This document shows positions 45,147-53,811 of a stretch of 64,000 nt of DNA, piece after piece. Source of the stretch: Paraburkholderia sp. CNPSo 3274 (GTDB taxonomy: Bacteria; Pseudomonadota; Gammaproteobacteria; Burkholderiales; Burkholderiaceae); contig NZ_JAMBPR010000002.1 in NCBI RefSeq assembly GCF_024206475.1, positions 1 through 64,000 on the forward strand, given 5' to 3'. The position numbers and the translations under genes are program-made. Under the pieces are notes generated by a model that was not told the DNA's origin, searched no databases, and saw only the letters and a list, made by a program, of their open reading frames with translations. Within the stretch, counting starts at the first letter, position 1, and every line of letters starts with the position of its first letter.

Positions 45147-46283
45147 ATGAAGAAACTTAGCCCGCTCGTAGCTATTGCTGTTTGTGCATTATCTGGTGCA
45201 GCAAAGGCTCAAAGCTCTGTGACGCTATACGGCATCATCGACACCGGTCTCGAGTACGTCTCACATGTAGGCGCGAAGGGCGATGGACTCGTTAGAATGC
45301 CCTCCATCACTGGTTCGGTGCCCTCACGCTGGGGTATTAGGGGTAGCGAAGACCTGGGCGCGGGGCTCAAAGCGATCTTCACGCTGGAAAGCGGGTTTAA
45401 CGTCCGAGGCGGCGATATGGGTCAGGGAGGACGTCTTTTCGGACGCCAGGCCTGGTTGGGTCTGAGTTCGAACTACGGCGCGCTGACGTTCGGGCGTCAG
45501 TACACGATGACCTATGTGGCGCTGCTCGAAAATGACGTCATGGGGCCGGCGATCTACAGTCTCGGTTCGTTGGACAACTATATTCCGAATGCGCGGAGCG
45601 ATAATACCGTTGCATACAAGGGAAAATTTGGCGGCGTTACCCTCGGTGGGACCTATTCGTTCGGCCGGGATTCGGCGGGAACCGGGAACTCGCCTGGACA
45701 GGGTACGTGTGCCGGATCCGTGCCTGGCGACTTTCAACAGTGTCACCAGTGGTCCGTAATGGCCAAATACGACGCGCAGAATTTTGGCGCAGTCGCGACC
45801 TACGACCAGCAACGGGGCGGAACAAACGCGGCGGCAAATTTCTTCGACGGCGTTGCGCCGACAAAGATTACCAGCAGCGGTGATAAGGACACACGCGTTT
45901 TGCTCAACGCATACGTCAAGTTCTCCGGTGCAACCATCTCGGGTGGGTGGCTTGGCCGCTGGGTTGAGCCTGCCGCACAGACCGTATCTAGCGTGAGGTC
46001 CAACCTTTTCTATCTCGGAGCCGGCTACCAGGTGACGCCTTTTTTCATCGTCGATGGAACAGTCTATCGAATTATCAATCGCGTTCACGACACGCGGGCA
46101 ACGCTCAGTACAGTGCGCGCTACTTATCTGCTTTCGAAACGGACGGCAGTCTACGGACAACTGGGTTACATCACCAATAGTCCTCGGGCTAGCTACACGC
46201 TCAGCTCGGGCGGGGCAGGGTCAACTCCCTCCGCCGGTGCGAATCAGACGGGCGCGATGATCGGCATTCGCGAACTCTTCTGA
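45147..46283 (+). CDS. General porin (Gram-negative porin family)
   Basis: A 378-residue outer-membrane porin. A Sec signal ends near GAAKAQS, then SSVTLYGIIDTGLEYVSHVG, the classic first strand of Burkholderia/Neisseria porins. Mid-barrel motifs are GSVPSRWGIRGSEDLGAGLK and LFGRQAWLGLSSNYGALTFG, and it ends with the C-terminal Phe strand (GAMIGIRELF). It probably provides outer-membrane uptake for the aromatic substrate. The ATG follows TATGGAGAC. Confidence 0.94.
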   Translation: MKKLSPLVAIAVCALSGAAKAQSSVTLYGIIDTGLEYVSHVGAKGDGLVRMPSITGSVPSRWGIRGSEDLGAGLKAIFTLESGFNVRGGDMGQGGRLFGRQAWLGLSSNYGALTFGRQYTMTYVALLENDVMGPAIYSLGSLDNYIPNARSDNTVAYKGKFGGVTLGGTYSFGRDSAGTGNSPGQGTCAGSVPGDFQQCHQWSVMAKYDAQNFGAVATYDQQRGGTNAAANFFDGVAPTKITSSGDKDTRVLLNAYVKFSGATISGGWLGRWVEPAAQTVSSVRSNLFYLGAGYQVTPFFIVDGTVYRIINRVHDTRATLSTVRATYLLSKRTAVYGQLGYITNSPRASYTLSSGGAGSTPSAGANQTGAMIGIRELF

Positions 46284-46415
46284 CGCATTTTCACGTCTTT
46301 GTACACGAAACGACACCCTGCTCCCGGCATGCAGCGGCATGTCGAGGGCCGGGCCGACGGAATCGACACAATCGAAAGACGCAGGATCAGCTTGCGCGAG
46401 AGCGAGGAAATCTTC

Positions 46416-46802
46416 ATGGATAACATCCAGACAGCCACGATTCAGAGTGAGATCGTTGGTCTTGAGGACACACGTTGCCATGCACTCGTCGAAGCGGATA
46501 TCGAAACGCTTGACGAACTTGTTTCGGACGACGTCGTGCATGTACACGGAAACGGCAAGGTGGACGACAAGATCACCTACATGAAAATGATGCGCAAGCA
46601 GGTTCGCTTTCTTAAGGCGGAGCGCGATCGTCTCGACGTTCGGGTATAGGGTGATATGGCAGTGGCAACGGGGCCGCTGCGGCAGTCGATCGAAATGGCT
46701 GGTACAGGACAGCGCATCGACATGCACATCATGACGACGTAGGTCTGGCGGCGAAATGGCGGCTTGTGGAGGCAGATCAGCTTTCAGGCAACCAATCTGT
46801 AG
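46416..46802 (+). pseudogene. DUF4440/SnoaL-like (NTF2-fold) gene with two in-frame TAG codons
   Basis: From the ATG at 46416 one uninterrupted frame runs to the TAG at 46800-46802 and spells a complete NTF2-like domain: LEDTRCHALVEADIETLDEL, DDVVHVHGNGKVDDKITYM, then RV-(stop)-GDMAVATG and MTT-(stop)-VWRRNGGLWRQISFQATN. The two TAG codons, at 46647-46649 and 46740-46742, sit where the family has Tyr (VRVYGD) and a variable residue before VW. With no frameshift, it is either a gene killed by two point mutations or one that needs read-through. About 128 codons, normal family length. Confidence 0.82.
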
Positions 46803-47086
46803 GCGGGAGGATGGTCGTGTCCTTCTGATGGCGTGACGCGCTGCAGCGTTCGGGCATGCCTCCCACGATTTTTCGAACAGATCCAACAGACGGTCACTAA
46901 AACGACGCGTTCGTTCCGGCAATGGTCGTGTGGTCGTACCGCGGGAACATTGCGGCCTGGCCATTCAAATATCGTTCGGACCATCAAATTGATCATCCGG
47001 TCGATATCGTTTCTCATTGTTTCTCTTCTTCCTGGGATCGACTGACTCCTGGCAGATTTGGCGTTACAGTCGGGCATCAACGCCAG
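46803..47086. other. Gap with no gene seen
   Basis: A minus-strand frame starting MRNDIDRMINLMVRTIFEWP has an AGGAAG site, but its continuation is not protein-like and no family is recognised. Treated as non-coding. Confidence 0.3.
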
Positions 47087-48334
47087 TCAACGTTCCGCGG
47101 TGCGACGCAGCCCGACCGCGAGTCCGAGCGTGGCGAAACTCAAGGCAGCGATGACGCCTGCGCCCAGATACACGGCGACGCCCAGTCCGTGAACCGTTGC
47201 GACGCGTCCCAGAATCGGCGCGAGTATGCCAACGGCCAGATAACCCAGAAGATACAGAGCCGACAGGGTGCCACCTCGTCGTTCGACGGGTGTTGCGCCG
47301 TTGATGACGTCGAGGGCGCTCAGGAACAGCAGACTATAGCCGGCACCCGTCATGGCTGTCGCGGAGAGGAACAGTGCCATCCCGTGGAAGGCGGTTGCAA
47401 CCGCAAGCAATCCCATGCCAGCGGCAGACGCCGCTGCGCCCACAATCATTGCAGTCCGGGCCGACAGAGATTTGCCCAGCAAACTCACAACGCCGGACGT
47501 GATGGCGAAGACCGCGAGGATCGAGCCGTTGACGAGCGTGTTCGGGGATCGGACCAGGTCGTGCGCGATCTGTCCGCCGAGCGACAGGATCATGACACCG
47601 TGGGTATAGGCGGTGATCATGGCAAACGCAGCGACCATGAAGGCCTTGCGGGCGCTCTGGGGCACGGACGGCAAACTGGGCGTCCAGCCGCCTGCGGCGT
47701 CCTGCTCTGCCTGCAGGGGCAGGAACCACGTGACAGTGAACAAGGCTGCGATCAGGAGAGCCAGCAACCAGAAAGCCAGATGCAGGGGCCAGGGCGCGTA
47801 TTGCGTCAGTGCGCCGCCGACGATGAGCGCCGCCGCGAAGCCGGCGGCCTGGGCGGCCGTGGCAACCACGGAAGCACGGCGTGGCGCCCCGCCCTCGTTG
47901 AATTCGACCATCGCCGCCGTCGACGGTCCGGCGGTCAGGCCGATGCCGACGCCCATGAATGCCCGGGCCACAAAAAGCCATGAGACATCGTGGGCGAGCG
48001 CAAGTGTCAGCGCGCCGAGGAACGAGGCGCCCAGACCGAGCAACATTGTCGCCCGCCAGCCGATCTGGTCGGACAGGCCGCCGAACAGGATCAGCACGCT
48101 GACAACCACGATCGGGTAGACCGCGAAGATTTCGGCCGTGGTCGTCTGGGTGAGATGCCATTCGCTTGCGTAGAGCCGGTACGTCATGGCCGGCGCCGCG
48201 CTGGTCCAGAGGGTATGCGCGACCACGCCGGCCGAGACCCAGAAGCTGGCCCGGCGTCCGCGCGCGACATGCTTATATCGACGGGTGCTCCCGCGTTGAT
48301 TCGCGGGAACGGCCGGGCAGGCTGCGTGGGTCAT
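47087..48334 (-). CDS. MFS transporter (DHA-type)
   Basis: A 415-residue major facilitator with twelve predicted helices. Landmarks include VLILFGGLSDQIGWRATMLL, the motif A-like loop, and RAFMGVGIGLTAGPSTAAMV. The start at 48334 (MTHAACPAVPANQRGS) is preferred because GGAGA precedes it. It is the last gene of the operon with the SDR (16 bases upstream) and hydrolase. It probably exports a small molecule or drug; substrate unknown. Confidence 0.88.
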   Translation of the reverse strand: MTHAACPAVPANQRGSTRRYKHVARGRRASFWVSAGVVAHTLWTSAAPAMTYRLYASEWHLTQTTTAEIFAVYPIVVVSVLILFGGLSDQIGWRATMLLGLGASFLGALTLALAHDVSWLFVARAFMGVGIGLTAGPSTAAMVEFNEGGAPRRASVVATAAQAAGFAAALIVGGALTQYAPWPLHLAFWLLALLIAALFTVTWFLPLQAEQDAAGGWTPSLPSVPQSARKAFMVAAFAMITAYTHGVMILSLGGQIAHDLVRSPNTLVNGSILAVFAITSGVVSLLGKSLSARTAMIVGAAASAAGMGLLAVATAFHGMALFLSATAMTGAGYSLLFLSALDVINGATPVERRGGTLSALYLLGYLAVGILAPILGRVATVHGLGVAVYLGAGVIAALSFATLGLAVGLRRTAER

Positions 48335-48350
48335 GGCCGTCTCCGGACTA

Positions 48351-49100
48351 TCAGAGCTTCGAGCCGCCATCGACACGCAGCGTGTCGCCCGTCACCCAGC
48401 GCGCAGCGTCGGATGCGAGGAACAGGGCCGCGCCCGCGATGTCGTCGGGCTGCGCGACACGCTTGAGGGCCTGCATGCCAAGCGTGTAGTCCCGCCCCGC
48501 TTCGGTTTTGGCGAAATTCGACATGTCGGTCTCGACGACGCCCGGCGCGATTGCGTTTACGCGGATGCCACGCTCGCCAAGCGATGCGGCGAAGTGCTTG
48601 ACCAGGGTGTCGATAGCACCCTTGGTCGCGGCGTACGCCGACAGGTTGCCCACCGAAGCGCGGGCTGCAAGCGAGGACAGCAGGACCACGCTGCTGCCCT
48701 CGCCCAGCACAGGCAGCAGTTGCTGGACGAGGAAGTATGGGGCGCGCACGTTGACGGCGAACAGGCGGTCGAAGTCGTCGACCGTCGTTTCCGCGATGGA
48801 CGCGGCCTTCGAGATGCCAGCGTTCGCAACGAAAATGTCGAGTCGGTCACCGACCAGCGTACGTACCTGACGGGCCAGTTCGTGAGGGCCGTTTGCGGCG
48901 CTCAGATCTGCCGCGACCTTGTCGGCAGATCCGCCGGCCGCGCGGATGGTCTCGACCACGGAATTCGCAGCCTTTTCGTCGCTGCCGAAATGCACGAGCA
49001 CGCGCGCGCCCGCTGCTGCCAGGGCCAGTGCGGTTGCACGGCCGATGCCGCGCGAAGCGCCCGTAACGAGGGCGGTCTTGCCTTTTAGATTAGTAGTCAC
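48351..49100 (-). CDS. Short-chain dehydrogenase/reductase, paralogue of the SDR at 52974
   Basis: A 249-residue SDR with TGASRGIG, VANAGI in place of NNAG, a catalytic Ser in VLLSSLAARA and YAATK, ending WVTGDTLRVDGGSKL. The start is GTG at 49100, with AAGGAA upstream. It shares very long identical blocks with the SDR at 52974-53720 (for example NVRAPYF, LSAYAATKGAID, RVDGGSKL), so the two are recent paralogues carried by the two operons of one LysR regulon. Confidence 0.92.
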   Translation of the reverse strand: MTTNLKGKTALVTGASRGIGRATALALAAAGARVLVHFGSDEKAANSVVETIRAAGGSADKVAADLSAANGPHELARQVRTLVGDRLDIFVANAGISKAASIAETTVDDFDRLFAVNVRAPYFLVQQLLPVLGEGSSVVLLSSLAARASVGNLSAYAATKGAIDTLVKHFAASLGERGIRVNAIAPGVVETDMSNFAKTEAGRDYTLGMQALKRVAQPDDIAGAALFLASDAARWVTGDTLRVDGGSKL

Positions 49101-49153
49101 GATTAATATTCCTTGAATGAAATGGTGAAAGTGCGGTGATAACGACTAACGGC

Positions 49154-49999
49154 TCAGGAAAGGAATCTGGAAACGTCTTCCACGAACCGCTCCGGGTATT
49201 GATAGAGCGAGCCGTGATTGGCGTCCGGATAGATGATCAGTTGGGCATTGGGGATGTGCTTGCGCAGAATCAGCGAATTGACCGTGTAAATGATGACGTC
49301 GTTGTCACCATTGACGACCAGAGTCGGCTGGCTGAGTGCCGACAGGTAGGCATACGGGTTGTCTTGCGGCGCGCCCCATTTCGCGAGTGCCGCGAGCTGG
49401 GCCGGTGCCACGGCTTCGTTGGCCGCCGGATCACGGTTTTCGGTGCGGCGCCGGAAGCGTTCGAGGAACGCCCGTCCGGCTGCCTGGCTCGTCCCGGTCG
49501 GCGAGAAATGCACGCTCAGCCAGAGATGGTCCGGCTCGGCATAGGTTGCACCGAAGATGTCCTGGGCTTCGGGCGTCAGCGAGGCCATGCCTTCTCCGCT
49601 GCGCGGGCCCGTTCCGACAAGGATCAGGCGGCGAACCAGCGTGGGCTCCGCAATGGCGAGCGTCTGGGCGATCAGACCACCCATCGAGAAACCCAGCACA
49701 TCGACCTGCTCAAGGCCGAGCGCACGGATGAACGCGGCAGCATTGGCGGCCATTTCCTCGATCGATTCGGGGACGCTGCCCGAGGTGCTCGAAATACCAG
49801 CGTTGTTGAACAGGATGACCTCACGGCCCGCGGCGAGGCCGTCGGTCACCGCGGGATCCCAGTGATCCATGGTGCCGGTGAAGTGGATGTTCATGACGAG
49901 CGGAACGCCTTCGGGACTGCCGAAGCGGCGATAGGCGAAGCGGATGCCGTTTGCTTCAACGTACTGTGTCGGCGCGGAGTGGTGGTTCAGGTGGGCCAT
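49154..49999 (-). CDS. Alpha/beta-hydrolase
   Basis: A 281-residue alpha/beta-hydrolase with the nucleophile elbow GFSMGG, the acid strand LVVNGDNDVIIYTVN and the terminal His in PDANHGSLYQYPE. The fold start is VEANGIRFAYRRFGSPEGVP. The ATG at 49999 follows AAAGGAT. It is the first gene of an operon with SDR and MFS, and the conserved LysR dyad element lies 148-190 bases upstream. Haloperoxidase or ester-hydrolase activity is possible; not decided. Confidence 0.9.
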   Translation of the reverse strand: MAHLNHHSAPTQYVEANGIRFAYRRFGSPEGVPLVMNIHFTGTMDHWDPAVTDGLAAGREVILFNNAGISSTSGSVPESIEEMAANAAAFIRALGLEQVDVLGFSMGGLIAQTLAIAEPTLVRRLILVGTGPRSGEGMASLTPEAQDIFGATYAEPDHLWLSVHFSPTGTSQAAGRAFLERFRRRTENRDPAANEAVAPAQLAALAKWGAPQDNPYAYLSALSQPTLVVNGDNDVIIYTVNSLILRKHIPNAQLIIYPDANHGSLYQYPERFVEDVSRFLS

Positions 50000-50146
50000 G
50001 ATCGTGATCCTTTCAGATGAGTTGATCGGTTCAATTCCGGTATGTCTGAAATGCATGGGGTGCTGCTTTTCCAATCCAGTCACTTGCCTGAGGATCTCGT
50101 GTGGCGGTGTCTGTTGATGGGTAATGTACGTGTTGGGCGGCAACAG

Positions 50147-50189
50147 GAAAAAGACTTTGTAGGCACGCGGCCATGCCTGACGGGTATGG
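50147..50189 (-). promoter_or_regulatory. LysR T-N11-A operator element, copy 1
   Basis: The dyad CCATGCCTGACGGGTATGG (50171-50189) has 7-base arms with one wobble and the LysR T-N11-A layout. Beginning 24 bases to its left, GAAAAAGACTTTGTA lies at 50147-50161. Both motifs recur at the same spacing at 53812-53854. On the minus strand the dyad comes first, then TACAAAGTCTTTTTC, then the hydrolase operon. Confidence 0.72.
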
Positions 50190-50221
50190 GGCGTGCATGG
50201 CTGACGGTTGCCCTGCGCGGA

Positions 50222-50623
50222 TCAGGACGGGAAACGTTCGCCGAACATGGGCAGGCCGCTGACCGACTGCACCGCGCTGGCCTCGTCCTGGAGCACGTCC
50301 CAGTGCTCGGCCAGCCTGCCGTTCTCGAAACGCACGATGTCGGCGGCAATCCATGCGGCTGGCCTGCCGTTCCCGGAAAACCTGCCGTGCGCGATCACGT
50401 AGTCGCCCTCGGCCACCACGAGCTGGTTTTCGTAGCGCAAGGTGTCGGGCAGCGTACGGATCAGGTCGAACAAGCCTTCACGACCGGGCGCAATGTGCGC
50501 GCTGTGCTGGATATAGGCATCCGACCAGAAGCGCTCGGCGGCAGCGTAGTCGCGCTGGTTGAAGAGCGTATCGAAGGCTTCGAGTAGCAGAGCCTTGTTC
50601 TGTGCGGGGGTGGTCGTGGTCAT
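50222..50623 (-). CDS. SnoaL-like NTF2-fold protein
   Basis: A 133-residue SnoaL-like polyketide-cyclase-type fold: KALLLEAFDTLFNQRDYAAA, then FWSDAYIQHSAHIAPGREGL and the terminal strand WIAADIVRFENGRLAEHWDV. These proteins act as cyclases, isomerases or hydrolases on small metabolites; many are uncharacterised. It is the last intact gene of the operon that starts at 53720. The start follows a GGAG-type site. Confidence 0.88.
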   Translation of the reverse strand: MTTTTPAQNKALLLEAFDTLFNQRDYAAAERFWSDAYIQHSAHIAPGREGLFDLIRTLPDTLRYENQLVVAEGDYVIAHGRFSGNGRPAAWIAADIVRFENGRLAEHWDVLQDEASAVQSVSGLPMFGERFPS

Positions 50624-50641
50624 TTTGTTCTCCAGTGAGTA

Positions 50642-51036
50642 TCAGAGCACTTCGAATACGCTGTACACGGGGCCATACGTGAAGCGGTGGCGGAGGCCGA
50701 CAGCCAGAATGCCGTTCAGCCATTCGTAGCGTCCGGCCGGCGCGTCGAACACGGGGTTGATGCGCAAGTAGTTGCTTGCGGGGTCGACGACTTCCCCATG
50801 TTCCAGGCGCTGGATCACGTCGGCCGGACCATGCCGCCGTCCAGCACGGTGCCGGTGAGCCGGTCGCCCTGGAATGTGCCGGACTCGACGATGCCGGGGC
50901 GGCGCAAGGTGCCTCGCGTCTGACCGACCGTCACGATCGGTCAGACGCCCAGACGGACCACGAACAGTGGACGGGTCCGGACTTCTTTCATGACCGGGGG
51001 TAGATCGTCAAATTGCGGCGTATGGCTTGAGGACAT
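50642..51036 (-). pseudogene. DUF3237 gene with nonsense codon and internal deletion
   Basis: The ATG at 51036 (ribosome site AGGAGA) starts like DUF3237 proteins: MKEVRTRPLFVVRLGV. A TGA at 50941-50943 interrupts where the family has Gly in VGPIVTVG. The frame resumes as PIVTVGQT ... ESGTFQGDRLTGTVLDGGM, then at about 50825 jumps with a frame change to the C-terminus DVIQRLEHGEVVDPASNYLR ... GPVYSVFEVL. About 50-60 central residues are missing. Not functional. Confidence 0.82.
50916..50948. repeat. Perfect 12-bp-arm inverted repeat at the nonsense codon
   Basis: GCGTCTGACCGA, nine bases, TCGGTCAGACGC. The arms are perfect complements, and the right arm contains the bases of the TGA stop (50941-50943, read on the minus strand). 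No T-run follows, so it is not a typical terminator. Confidence 0.75.
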
Positions 51037-51061
51037 GTTGTTCTCCTGTCATCCGACAGCT

Positions 51062-51646
51062 TCAGGCGGTCCTGCCGCCATTGACGCGCAGGACTTCGCC
51101 GGTCATATAGCTGGCCTTGCCCGATCCGACGAAGACGATGGCTTCGGCGATTTCCTCGGGCGTTCCAGCGCGCTTGAGCGGAACGCTCGACAGCATGGCG
51201 GCCTTGCGCTCGCTGGAGCCGGTCAGCCGGGTGAGCATCTCCGTGTCGATGGGGCCGGGCGCGACGGCATTCACGCGCACGCCCGACGCGGCCGCTTCCA
51301 GTGCCGCAGACTTCGTGAGGCCTTCAACCGCGTGCTTGCTGGCCGCGTAAAGGGACATGCCGGCCGCGCCACGCAGACCCATCGTCGACGACACGTTGAC
51401 GATGCTGCCGCGCTGCTGCGCGCTCATCACGCGCAGCTCGTGCTTCATCGCGAGCAGGGTGCCGAGCACGTTAGCGTCGAAAACGGCCGCGTAGCGCTCG
51501 CCTCGCGCAGCGTGCGCCTCGCGGGTATCCGCGATCACCTTGCCGCCGGCCTTGACGACGATTCTCGATGGGTGGCGCTCGATTGTGATCGGATGCTCGG
51601 GGCCCGGAAACCTGACGGGCTTGTCGTTCGAATGCATGGTGGACAT
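51062..51646 (-). pseudogene. In-frame chimera of DUF427 N-terminus and SDR C-terminus
   Basis: The ATG at 51646 (AAGGAG site) begins a DUF427 domain: PVRFPGPEHPITIERHPSRI, then VVKAGGKVIADTREA. After about 45 residues it continues in the same frame as the second half of an SDR: VFDANVLGTLLAMKHELRVM, IVNVSSTMGLRGA, the active-site YAASK and TGEVLRVNGGRTA. The SDR has lost its nucleotide-binding half, and DUF427 its remaining about 50 residues. A 194-residue protein can be made, but neither activity is expected. Formed by a deletion between two neighbouring genes, probably with a small extra shift inside DUF427. Confidence 0.8.
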
Positions 51647-51710
51647 GATCAACTCCTTGTCGGAACAGCGGAGGGCGGCGAGCCGCCCGCTTGCGGCCCG
51701 CGAGATGCTT

Positions 51711-52910
51711 TCATGAGGTCGCGGCCTCTTCCGTGCTGCGCGAGCGCTCCCCTGCCAGCGTGAGCGTGAGGATCGAGAGGACTGCCAGTCCAGCGCCGAG
51801 CAACATCGTATTGAGGAGGCCGAACCCGTCGACGACCCGGCCACCGGCGAATGAACCCAAGGCAATTGATATCTGAAAATTGGCGACGAAGAGCGCCATG
51901 CCGCCTTCGCGTATTTCACGCGTTGCCTGCGCCATCCACATCTGCAGCGCGACGGGCAGCGCGCCGTACGCCGCTCCCCAAGCGGCGAGCGCCACCAGCA
52001 CCCACGGCCGGCTGGTGCCGAGCGAGGGCAGCACGGCGAGCGACAACGCGATAAACAGGATGCTCGCGATCAGGGTCGTCTTGACGTTACGCTGCGCAGC
52101 CGAGCCGCCGATGAAATTGCCGGCCAGACCGATGAGCGTGTAACCGAGAAGCAGCGACGAAATGACCGTGCCGCCAAAGCCCGACACCGTCGCGAGAAAC
52201 GGCGTGATATAGGTATAGGCAGCAAACTGTCCGCACAGGGCCAGCGTCATCGCGATCAGCCCAACGCGGGCCGGTCGCGTACCGAAGATTCCGAGCAGGT
52301 TGCGCGCACCGATTCGCTGTTCGACGTGCAGCGACGGCAACGCGAGCCATTGCGCCAGCAACGCGGCAACGGACAACACGAGTGCGGCACCGAACGCGGC
52401 GCGCCAGCCGGCCAGTTCGCCCAGCAGCGCGCCGGCCGGCCCGCCAATCAGCATGCCGAGCGACACGCCCGCGAAGATCAGCGATGTGGCCCGGCCAACA
52501 TGCTGCTCCTGCACGAGTCGCGCGCCGAGACCCACGCTGATCGCCCAGAATCCGCCGATGCCAAATCCGAACAGTGCGCGGGCGACGATGAGAATCCCGA
52601 AATTCGGCGCCAGCATGGCGGTCAGATTCGAGACCACGAGCAGCAGTCCCAGGCCCAGCAGTACGCGACGACGGTCGAAACTCCCGACCGCCACGGTCAG
52701 GAATGGCGCGGCGATGGCGGCCAGCAGCCCGGGCGCCGTCACCATGATGCCTGCGGTGCCGTCGGTGACACCCAGCCCCTGGCTGATATAGCGCAACAGT
52801 CCGACGGGGAGAAATTCGGTGGTGCAGAAGACGGTAGCGCTCAATGCAATCGAAAGAACTGCGAGCCAGGCGGGTGCGCGCGGGGGCTGAACTGAGGTGG
52901 TTTGCGTCAT
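51711..52910 (-). CDS. MFS transporter (DHA1/AraJ-like)
   Basis: A 399-residue twelve-helix major facilitator. It starts TTEFLPVGLLRYISQGLGVT and GTAGIMVTAPGLLAAIAAPF, with the motif A-like GSFDRRRVLLGLGLLLVVSN and FGFGIGGFWAISVGLGARLV; this is the sugar-efflux/AraJ-type branch. It lies 63 bases after the SDR in the LysR-regulated operon. Efflux of a small molecule is expected. Confidence 0.9.
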   Translation of the reverse strand: MTQTTSVQPPRAPAWLAVLSIALSATVFCTTEFLPVGLLRYISQGLGVTDGTAGIMVTAPGLLAAIAAPFLTVAVGSFDRRRVLLGLGLLLVVSNLTAMLAPNFGILIVARALFGFGIGGFWAISVGLGARLVQEQHVGRATSLIFAGVSLGMLIGGPAGALLGELAGWRAAFGAALVLSVAALLAQWLALPSLHVEQRIGARNLLGIFGTRPARVGLIAMTLALCGQFAAYTYITPFLATVSGFGGTVISSLLLGYTLIGLAGNFIGGSAAQRNVKTTLIASILFIALSLAVLPSLGTSRPWVLVALAAWGAAYGALPVALQMWMAQATREIREGGMALFVANFQISIALGSFAGGRVVDGFGLLNTMLLGAGLAVLSILTLTLAGERSRSTEEAATS

Positions 52911-52973
52911 GATGTGTTCCGGTTTTCGTGAATCGTTAAGGATGTATGGCAGGCACGGCCGTAATCGACGCGT

Positions 52974-53720
52974 TCAGAGCTTTGAGCCGCCATCCACACG
53001 GATCGTCGTCCCCGTGGTCCATCTGGCCTGGTCGGACGCGAGAAAGGTGATCGCAGCGGCGATGTCCTCGGGTTCCGCAAGCTGTTTGAAGGCCTGCAGG
53101 CTGAGTGTCATGTCGCGGCCCTTCTCACTGCGGGTAAAGGTCGACATGTCGGTCTGCACCACGCCTGGCGCGACCGCATTCACGCGGATGCCGCGCGGTC
53201 CAAGGTCCGCCGCGAAGTGGCGCACGAGGATATCGATAGCGCCTTTCGTGGCGGCATACGCTGACAGCTCGCCCACCGCAGCACGGGCCGCAAGCGACGA
53301 TAGCAGCGCGACGTTGCTGCCCCTGCACATGATCGGCAGCAGTTGCTGGATGAGAAAATACGGAGCGCGAACGTTGATTGCGAAAAGTTCGTCGAAGTCC
53401 TCGACGCCCGTTTCCTCAAGCGTGGCGGCCTTCGCGATGCCTGCATTGGCAACGAGGATGTCGAGCCGTTCTCCGACGATTCTCCGCACCTGGCGCGCGA
53501 GCCTGTGCGGCGCGTCGGACTCGGCCAGATCGGCCTGAATGGCACGCGCACGGCTGCCCGCCGCAGTGATCTGGGCAACGACAACCTCAGCATCATGTCC
53601 GCGGTGGCCATAGTGGACGATGACCTGTGCGCCGGCCTGCGCGAGCGCAAGCGCGGCGGCGCGTCCGATACCGCGCGAAGCGCCCGTCACGAGCGCGGTC
53701 TTTCCTGCGAGGGTCTTCAT
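52974..53720 (-). CDS. Short-chain dehydrogenase/reductase, first gene of the LysR-regulated operon
   Basis: A 248-residue SDR with TGASRGIG, VANAGI, VALLSSLAARA and YAATK, ending WTTGTTIRVDGGSKL. The ATG at 53720 follows AAGGAG; longer in-frame sequence upstream is promoter. Paralogous to the SDR at 48351. Divergent from the LysR gene at 53877, with the dyad element in between, so it is the most direct regulatory target. Confidence 0.93.
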   Translation of the reverse strand: MKTLAGKTALVTGASRGIGRAAALALAQAGAQVIVHYGHRGHDAEVVVAQITAAGSRARAIQADLAESDAPHRLARQVRRIVGERLDILVANAGIAKAATLEETGVEDFDELFAINVRAPYFLIQQLLPIMCRGSNVALLSSLAARAAVGELSAYAATKGAIDILVRHFAADLGPRGIRVNAVAPGVVQTDMSTFTRSEKGRDMTLSLQAFKQLAEPEDIAAAITFLASDQARWTTGTTIRVDGGSKL

Positions 53721-53811
53721 GACCGGCTCCTTCCAGCAGCTTGCTAACGTTGAGGCGAGAGACGGTTTCGTCTTCTGCTGGAGTCGAACGATAGTTGGCC
53801 CTTGCCCGGCT

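Noticed and set aside
46647..46742. TAG reassigned as a sense codon in this organism
   Set aside because: Other genes in the window are conserved without internal TAG; the two TAGs occur only in this one gene, among many other pseudogenes.
46784..47080. Minus-strand ORF of 98 codons
   Set aside because: One usable start with a ribosome site, but composition is not protein-like beyond the first 20 residues and no family matches.
46922..47983. Long plus-strand open frame opposite the MFS gene at 47087
   Set aside because: Highly Gln/Arg/Asp-rich, no recognisable domain, and antisense to a clear transporter.
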